DNA from: Rhodocollybia butyracea
Taxonomy: Eukaryota > Basidiomycota > Agaricomycetes > Agaricales > Omphalotaceae
Reading direction: 5' to 3'
Assembly: GCA_015501585.1 (NCBI GenBank)
Contig: JADNRY010000265.1
Location: 21,544-85,543, forward strand
DNA length: 64,000 nt
This document shows positions 57,321-64,000 of the stretch, in pieces. Positions within the stretch are counted from its first letter, which is position 1. Every line of letters begins with the position of its first letter. The notes beneath the pieces were generated by a model, which did no database searches, was not told the DNA's origin, and worked only from the letters and a program-made list of their open reading frames with translations. A program made the translations under genes and the position numbers.

Positions 57321-58183
57321 CTACTTGTCCTTAATGATGAGGCGAAGTATGGACTGAGGCAGAGGATCAGTCAAGATCTGAGCTGAGAGGTGAGCCAGTG
57401 TAGCATCCACATTATTGTCCTGAGTGGACTGAAGTCGCAAGTCCCAGGTCTTTTGAACATGAGGAGGCATGGGAGCTGAGGTGGTAAGTGCAGCAAGGTG
57501 TGGAGCGGCCTCAAGAAGTGACGCAGGAAGTCCACCAGTGGCCATACCAATGCTATTGAGGGAGGGCTGGAAGAGAGGTAGGTCTCCAGGCTGTTGTTCA
57601 ATCTCATTCTCATCAGAGTCTCCATTGAGAGCTGTAAGCAGTGCTTGATTCTCTGCAAGTTCTCTCTTCATGAGAGCCCATGCAGCTGCCTGGGCTGTAA
57701 CAGCTTCATTAGGAGGAATATACTCTCTCTGTTTCTCCTTTGCGGCAGCTTTCCTGACAGCTTCTTTGATCTCAATCTCACCATTCCTGAACTGCTCCAC
57801 AAGTGAGTCCATGGTAGCAGCAGCAACCCTGATAGCCTCAGCTTCTCTGGCACTCTCAGAGGGTCCTGCAGAGTACTGAAGACGAGACAAGAGAGATGGG
57901 GAGGTTGGTGAGTGATGTTCAGTATTGGGATTGGATGAAGAGATGACAGGAGGGTCTGTGAAGCGAGCTTGCAGTGATCTGGAGCCCAAGGGAGCAGCTG
58001 AAGTCCTGTTCTGAGTCCCAAGTGTGCTGGAAGAGTCACCAGATGTGACCTGAGAGGGCTGTAACTGTGCTGGATGACTCTGGGTAGCAATAGGGTTGGA
58101 ATGATGTGACCTGGAGCTAGTAGGGAGCAGCCTAGAAGACGTAGGCTTGTGAAATGAGGAGGAATCATAAGCATGATCACCCT
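57321..58183 (-). pseudogene. DIRS gag-like protein
   Basis: Opens after an acceptor-like ATCATAG at about 58184 with a Ser/His-rich start. It continues through SRSLQARFTDPPVISS, a Glu/Lys helix (SLVEQFRNGEIEIKEAVRK) and a hydrophobic middle (GLPASLLEAAPHLAALTTS), to a stop at 57321-57323. The frame stays open past the stop (VDFEKIHAAINGFSYLYED) until 57190, so the stop is probably a mutation. Nucleocapsid-like role by position only. Confidence 0.75.
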
Positions 58184-59529
58184 ATGATATGGCAAAGATG
58201 TTGGAGGGTCTTATACTGTACAAACAGAAGTAGGCACTGTAATTCATCCCTCAGGTTCATTCTCCTCAATCCATTCAATGGTTTTGATTATTTATTTTCT
58301 CACCATTGTTTAACAAGGATAATGTTTTAAATCTACACATCATTTTAGGCTAGAAAACATGTTGGTCCCTTCACCCGTTGTTCTATGCTTTTGAGTCCAA
58401 GGCAAGTGTGGCCAGATGGAATCCACAGAGGAGACGCGTGCACTAAATCTAACCACGCCGCACACCCAGGATTGAGCAGCAGGCGGTGGAGATGCAAGCA
58501 TGATTGGATTGGGGGACTGAAGATGACCAATCTTCTGAGAGCCTTGCAGTGAGCATGAATCTGAAATAAATGAATAAAGCTATTTTTACTTGGCTCGCAT
58601 GCTGCATTCTTATTTTCCCTTCAGCAATTGGACTGAGTAACATTGCATTGGTATTGGCTTACCCATCACAAGAGCTCAGTGTTGCGATGATATTCCTAGA
58701 AAGCTTGAGGACTCGCTCACAAAGCTGTAACCTCAGTGCTCAAGTCGTCAATTCCTGAACTTCTCTGAGACACCACAGACCCAACTCAACATCTACCTCC
58801 ATATCTTCAGGATTTCTCTTGGGAGATTCAGGTTTAGGGAAGTCTTGGATGGGTTGGCAGAGAGTGAGGACTCAATTTGAGCTCTTGGTAATCAACAAGG
58901 ACAGACAATTCTAGGACAACCCGCCGATACAGTATTCCTGGAGTAATTGACAATGAGGTAGAAATACAGGATCATAGTGCTTCACTAGCACTTGGTTGTT
59001 TGTGTTATCTCATTTCCCAGATGGTATGTGTATGCTCGCCACACGCGTTACCTCACATGCCGCCCACTCCTTCTCCCAAAACCAATTGTATGTCGAGAAT
59101 CCAGCTTTACCTGTCTTGTTTCATCTTGGCCTCAGATAACCTGCTCCTGCTTGAAGTATGGAGGTAGACTTAGGGATGGATCGGGGCGCCGTGGGTGAAG
59201 GCAATTGGTTTACAGAATGACAAAATCTTTGAAACCAGGTGCCGGGCTTCCCCAGCACATGGTACTCAAGATTTTCGAGTCTTGTCAAACACCTCCTGGA
59301 GGAGCCTCGACCCAGAGAGGATTGCAACAGAAATCAGTCAACATCAAATGAATTTGAGTCAAGCTTGGTCATATACTGGAGGCGGTATATACTGATGGCA
59401 GTCCATTGTGATAATTCTAGGAATAAAAGATTAGCGATGCATAGTGCTCAATTGAAGCAATAAGAGAGTGGGCATGCACCACTCATTAAGGGCTCTGCGC
59501 CCATTGAGTGCCTGGTCAGTGCCCATTGA
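58184..59529. other. No recognisable gene
   Basis: About 1.3 kb upstream of the DIRS coding region; its 5' repeat may be here but I could not pair it. From 59490 to 59560 there is a short run of CATTGAGTGCC/CAGTGAGTGCC words leading into the AT-rich repeat. Confidence 0.4.
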
Positions 59530-59926
59530 GTGCCCAGTGAGTGCCCGTTCTTTTTGCGGCCGAAAAATATCTTATTTTTCGGCAGATCAATAAACTGAAA
59601 AAGGAAGTTTTTTTCCCAGGATAAATATTATATATTTCTTCGGCAATTGGTCCCGCAAAATATCACTTATTTTGGCTACAATACTTGCCATGATATATTT
59701 TATTTGCCAGTTGTTATATAACATATTTGACTGAAGCCAAAATTAAGCTTTCTCAATACATTTCTCGGTGGAAATACATATTGTAAAATACCATCATTTG
59801 CTAATTATTTTACCGCAGAAGAAATTGAGCTTTTTCAGTAGGGAAAAATATGGAAATATGGATTGCAAAATAAATTATTTTTCAATGGCTTTTATGGGGG
59901 TAAAATACTCATATCCTGGCAGTGAG
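59530..59926. repeat. AT-rich dispersed repeat truncating the second gypsy element
   Basis: Relative of 50130-50466, same orientation. It ends with CTGGCAGTGA exactly where the gypsy coding sequence stops (59927), suggesting that its insertion, or a deletion at its edge, removed the gypsy RT and everything beyond. Confidence 0.65.
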
Positions 59927-61382
59927 TACAGGACCTTCCTTGGGTTCTTTGTAGTCCAAGCCTTCTTTCAAGAGCGTTGAATACTCGTCTATTTCCATCC
60001 ACTAGTTGTTTGTTTAAGTAGGCTTCAATAAGTTCATTGTCCTCGGGAGCTTTCCATGCAATGAAATCTCTCGAAGCCATGACATAGGCCTCGCTTAACT
60101 CCTGCTCAGAAAATTGACCCGTTTCTGCGAACTTATATCCATCACATACAATATCATGATTATTGTCAAAATGGAAACTCATAGCAAATTCTACCTCTCC
60201 TTGATCGCTACTCAGACCCTCGAGGTTTAAAAATTTCCCTGTTCCTCCTTGACAGGATTGTTACTGCTTCCTGCATGCTCCGGGACTAGCTTGGGTTTGA
60301 ACTCAGGATTGTCAGTCCTAAGTCTTTGCCTCGTAGAGCAAATATTTGTACCCATAGTACATTTATTTCCGGTGTTGGGGTCTGTAATCGTTACTTCTTG
60401 GCTACCATTGGCATGATTTTTTATCATGGATTCCATGAGAACGTCAAATGGCCTACCAATCAGCACTTCAAACGGTGCCCGCTGTTGCACATGCAGTTGC
60501 AGATAGATCGTAATTTCACCAATCTGGAAAGGAACATTTCTAGCAAGACCTGGGGTTTCTTTGAGACCTCCGTGTACATCCTGCAGACAAATTGTTACAG
60601 TAGGATCCCAGACCAAATTCAACTCTACAGCAGTCTGACAATCTATTGCTACGATCTGGAGACTACTAGATCTTCCTGTGACAATTACCAAATTACGGCA
60701 CTCGTCACCTTTGGGTAAGTCTGCTTTAAAGGCTTTGACAGGGTCGCATTGTACAATAGTACCAGCCTTCAAACCATTATGGTTATGCTCGAGTACTTTG
60801 AAGATCTCTTCACTATCAAGCTTAATGCTATCCATGGAGATATAACTATCAAATTCGTTTTTGCGAGGAAGTTCCAGCTCATCAGGTACTTCAGTGCCAT
60901 CTTCGAGGAGAGTACTAACATAAGTGTTCTTCCTCTTAGTAGGGGTTACCCTGACGTTCCTAGCTTTCCTTAACATAATTTTCTGGAGAGGACAACTCAG
61001 CGCTAATAGCTCCTCTGATGTCAGCATTACTTCTGCATCAAACAACTTTCAAGCGACTTCCTCTTCAACTCCAGGTAAGTGAAACCCACTTCTAATATTA
61101 AATTTGGGTCCATTATTCTCGACAGACTTCTCCTTGACAGGATTGTCTTTTATCTTGGGTTTCTAGACATGGTTTATTGTGTGGAATGGGATGAACCGTG
61201 TGTGGTCTATGAGTAACCTTAGCTACCTCGGGAATAGGAGCTTCTTCCCTCAATTCAGCCAGACTCTGAGCAAACTCTTTGTCAGCTTCCTTATCAAGGA
61301 TAATTCCAGTTCCATCTTGAGAGAACTCATCATCATCTTTGACAACAGCTTTCTCAACAAACTTCTTCCTCATGGGAATCAC
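59927..61382 (-). pseudogene. Gypsy protease region, active site lost
   Basis: 61382-61113 is an acidic/basic linker. 61045-60227 holds the retropepsin-like domain: around 60670 the sequence reads GRSSSLQIVAIDCQTAVELN, where a D-S/T-G catalytic motif is expected before QIVA. The aspartate is not there. Downstream GLARNVPFQIGEITIYLQLH and FEVLIGRPFDVL are well conserved. 60182-59927 continues with GYKFAETGQFSEQELSEAY. Protease would mature Gag and Pol; this copy could not. Confidence 0.8.
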
Positions 61383-61581
61383 GACTTTCCACTTGTTTAT
61401 GTTTTTTCTTTGATAGCAGGGCTTTTAGGTGGCATCTTTTCAACTCAGGGCACCCTAGGGGTACCTTTCATTGGTGGGCCTACCTTCTTAACCAATTCTT
61501 TCGTAGATGTGGGCTTTTTTGAGTCTGCCTGCTTCCCTAGAGTATTTCCTATAGTGACTCTACCCTGCATTGCTGAAGCAT

Positions 61582-63720
61582 CTAGTTTCCTGACTCCTTG
61601 GATTCCCCAGAGCCAGCAATATAATGACCATTCATCTCATGTTCCTCCATTAGCTTTTTCATGGAAGCCAAAAACAAAGTGAAGTGAGGCTCTTGCTCCT
61701 TGGTATCCAAGTAGTCTTCTTCCTCGACAAAGAATGCATTGGTTCCACCCTTATCCCAGCCTTTAGATTTCACAATCCTTGCAATCTTTTCCAGGTGAGA
61801 TTCACTAGGGCTGTTCCTTGGCAATGGTGTACCATTGCGCAAAGTATACTTCTTTGACCCAGGAGTAGTGTCAGGAACTAACCAACCTTTATCTTTGTAG
61901 GAATTAAAGAATTGGCACTCTGACATGTGATGTTCTAGTGACCCGCACATAAAACAACCCTGCCCCCAATCCAGAATGGTCTTTGAGGTACTCTGTGGCG
62001 CAGTGACTTGCCTCGACGTGTATCCTGAGCATTTGGATTCTACATTATCTTTCATTAAGCTCATCATCAAGGAGATAGCCTTTTGGTGGCCATCCAAGAC
62101 TAAATTAATTTCTTTCCTGTTCAGAGCAATAGTATCTTTAATCAAGGCAATTCCCGTGAGAACTTCCGACACTTCCTCCTGCTTAGGTTCCACTTTCACG
62201 GGATCCGCAGGAGTCGTCTCTGGAAGATGAGGAGAAAATCTGAACGATAATTCACCTTGACTATAAGCAAGAGGTGTGGGATCTCTGAATCGGTGACAGT
62301 TTTTGACATTGGAATGATGGCCGCCAGCAAGCCAGTACACCAGAAAAGACCAGAAAGCAAGAAGTGTGTCAGGAAAATGCTATAATACATGTAGGAATAT
62401 TAGCTTGTAAGTATTTTTTAAAAGCAGAACAAATCAACAAAACATCAAAGGTATTCATACACTATGAACTATGGCGGCTGAGCAGCTTGTGGATGGCCAT
62501 CAGAGCTGTCAAAGCCATGCAAGCACATCAGTATTGCCAATTCAGAGATCCCACACCTCTTGACTATAAGTCTTGGCAGAGTCAGGAACACCTTGAGATC
62601 CAGTTGGACAAGCTCCGTTACTGTAATAGGTATCGAGATTTCTGAAATTGGGACTTGCGGCTGCCTCTATGACTTCTGAAAGTAAATAAGGGTCTTCACG
62701 GCGACGAGACAATAACTGAACATGTGTAACATTCTGTGACAAACACACAGAAATCACTAAATACAACCTTTCACTCATGGGCACAAGATATGCCTTGACA
62801 GCTTCAGCATTGGAGAGGATTGCCGGCGGTTTCATCAGCTTATCCGCAAGATTCTTAAACTCTTGGTTATACATCATGATCCTTTGATGTTTACCAATGT
62901 CCAGAGGTGTGAACTTCCCAGTTAAGATCTTGAGCTCTTGGCGTGAACCAAGCTCACTATCTACTGATTCAGAGAAGATTGCTTGTAAATCTTTGAAGAA
63001 CTGTTGCAAATTAGGAGTTTTGACGGAGGGTAGATACTTGTATGCTTCCCGAGTGGAATAAGTCATCCAGTCCAACGCCAACACCACTTTTGCTGCTTCC
63101 TTGGTAATCTTTGCCGCGGCAATGAATCAAGTAGTATCCTTGATCCAACCATTCAACATAGACGGATCATCCTGATTAAATAGTGTTGCCGTTTTACTAT
63201 GCTTAGGAAGGTACTTCAAGTTATACTCATCGAGCTCATCCTGTGTTAACTTAATTTTGTCTCCAAACAACTGCGCAACTGTAGTATTTGTTCCCATGGG
63301 AGCTGCACCACCAGATCCACCAGAACCACTCCAACCTCCAGTGTTTCCACTCAAACCTGGGTTGTTATTGTTTGTAGTAGTACTCATTGTAAGATTGTTT
63401 AAAATAGAAGACAAGAGTTGGTTGACTGCTGTAGCTAACTGAGAGATTTCCTCTTGAATACAAGGAAGAGATGAAGATGAAGGTTGACTAGTCAAGTTGT
63501 CTTGCACATGGGCTGGAGCACCCCTTGTACTTGAACTGGCTTGAGTAGTATCAGTGGGATCTGCTTTTGCTTTCCCTTTTGAAGACTTCTTGGCAATGTG
63601 AGTTGTTTCAGAAGTTGCATGGACTACGCTTGGTTTAGATCCACGTGAAGACGGAGTGGTAGATCCTATTCGAGTGACAGAAAAAGGAGTTCGACGTTTG
63701 GGCTCGACGCTACTATTATA
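61582..63720 (-). pseudogene. Gypsy gag with zinc knuckle
   Basis: Open from about 63720 (EPKRRTPFSVTRIGSTTP) through a Gly-rich stretch near 63330 to an in-frame TGA at 63127-63129. It continues in the same frame (ITKEAAKVVLALDWMTYST). The capsid region runs to 62571, where a MITE interrupts. It resumes at 62259 (GELSFRFSPHLPETTP). The zinc knuckle CFMCGSLEHHMSEC is at about 61955-61915. Stop after KESGN at 61582. Gag forms the particle and binds RNA. Confidence 0.82.
62268..62562. mobile_element. hAT-type MITE in gypsy gag, 8-bp duplication ACTATAAG
   Basis: Ends CAAGAGGTGTGGGATCTCTG (62268) and its complement (to 62562), perfect over about 22 bp. ACTATAAG occurs at 62260-62267 and 62563-62570. 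Removing element plus one duplication restores an open gag frame (KTYS then QGEL). 295 bp without coding. Confidence 0.92.
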
Positions 63721-64000
63721 TTGTTCTCAAGGCTTAGGGCCTGTTCGGCAACACAAATCTCAGATTTTGTTTGGATTTTGCCAGGTATTGCCACCATATA
63801 AAAAAGCCATCAAGCATTTGTAAGTATTACTCAGATCAGCCAGTTGAGCGCTCCGTGTAAATGCGCATGCTGTCACAGCCTGTCAGACGTTTCTTCCATG
63901 TTGAGGTCAACACCCCGCTCAATGCTCAGACATGCCCGCCGCTCTCAAATGTAGTTTTTACTTTAGGTTTCACTTGCTTAGACAATATAGAGGAATAAAA
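63721..64000. other. Gypsy upstream region; possible start of another TIR element
   Basis: At 63739 the sequence TTA precedes GGGCCTGTTCGGCAAC, a terminus type common in PIF/Harbinger-like elements with TTA duplications. The other end would be beyond the window, so this is only a possibility. No LTR boundary was found. Confidence 0.3.

Larger units (their letters stand above)
47295..58183 (-). mobile_element. DIRS-like retrotransposon, rearranged and interrupted
   Basis: Gag (58183-57321), RT (57319-56180), RNase H (56140-55721 and 48677-48323) and tyrosine recombinase (48300-48088, then inverted 47295-48087). There are no LTRs, as expected for DIRS, which uses a tyrosine recombinase instead of a DDE integrase. 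Without the 7-kb insertion the span is about 3.9 kb. Split terminal repeats were not identified. Confidence 0.85.
59927..63720 (-). mobile_element. Second Ty3/gypsy element, 5' coding part only
   Basis: Minus: gag with zinc knuckle, then a retropepsin-like domain, then a post-protease region; RT, integrase and LTRs are absent. This lineage differs from the one at 1-6281 (protease phrase GLARNVPFQIGEITIYLQLHV). It is interrupted in gag by a 295-bp MITE. Confidence 0.85.

Noticed and set aside
61976..62230. Plus-strand frames over gypsy 2 (for example 60326-60718 and 61179-61682)
   Set aside because: They are antisense shadows of gag and protease. Unlike the element at 1-6281 there is no independent intron or motif.

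Overview
The window reads as a transposon graveyard from a filamentous fungus. The families present (Ty3/gypsy with chromodomain, DIRS-like tyrosine-recombinase retroelement, KDZ transposase, DUF6589 protein, short GT-AG introns of about 50-65 bp) point to a basidiomycete, most likely an agaricomycete. I see no intact single-copy host gene. The only host-like genes, a RecQ-type helicase and an Hsp70, are broken. No rRNA, tRNA or CRISPR was recognised.

Layout. 1-6281: 3' part of a Ty3/gypsy element (pol on +, a large spliced accessory ORF on - between pol and the 3' LTR). 6390-7220: array of short palindromes. 7672-8319: hAT-type MITE. 8340-8645: 39-bp tandem repeat, running into a DUF6589 gene fragment (8633-9756). 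9925-11035: foldback element with a perfect 8-bp target duplication. 11.0-14.0 kb: two divergent inverted copies of an unknown coding trace. 16.4-17.9 kb: RecQ pseudogene (-). 18.5-24.6 kb: Hsp70 pseudogene (-) split by a 5.6-kb inverted-repeat element, which itself holds a 2-kb palindrome. 24565-26536: another foldback copy. 27.2-28.2 kb: uncharacterised spliced gene fragment.

32.2-46.3 kb is a nest four layers deep. A KDZ transposase pseudogene (-) is interrupted by a 12.4-kb Helitron-like element (33674-46118, -). That contains a Ty1/copia element (36287-44652, -), whose reverse transcriptase is interrupted by a second Helitron-like element of the same family (37883-41031, +). Both Helitron-like insertions lack a target duplication, and removing them rejoins the host reading frame exactly.

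47.3-58.2 kb is a DIRS-like element (-) whose RNase H is interrupted by a 7.0-kb DNA transposon (48686-55712). This transposon has very long inverted repeats, a degenerate DDE transposase, and the 8-bp duplication AAGATATC. It was later hit by a TA-flanked MITE and by a hAT-type MITE. The last exon of the DIRS recombinase lies inverted at 47295-48087. 59.9-63.7 kb is a truncated second Ty3/gypsy element (-) carrying a 295-bp MITE in gag.

The genes do not form a pathway. What links the window is insertion history. At least six insertions can be dated relative to each other because their duplications or rejoined frames are still readable. The most unusual parts are the Helitron-like family with asymmetric terminal repeats, and the long-inverted-repeat family that pairs a pogo/CENP-B-like DDE transposase with 8-bp duplications.
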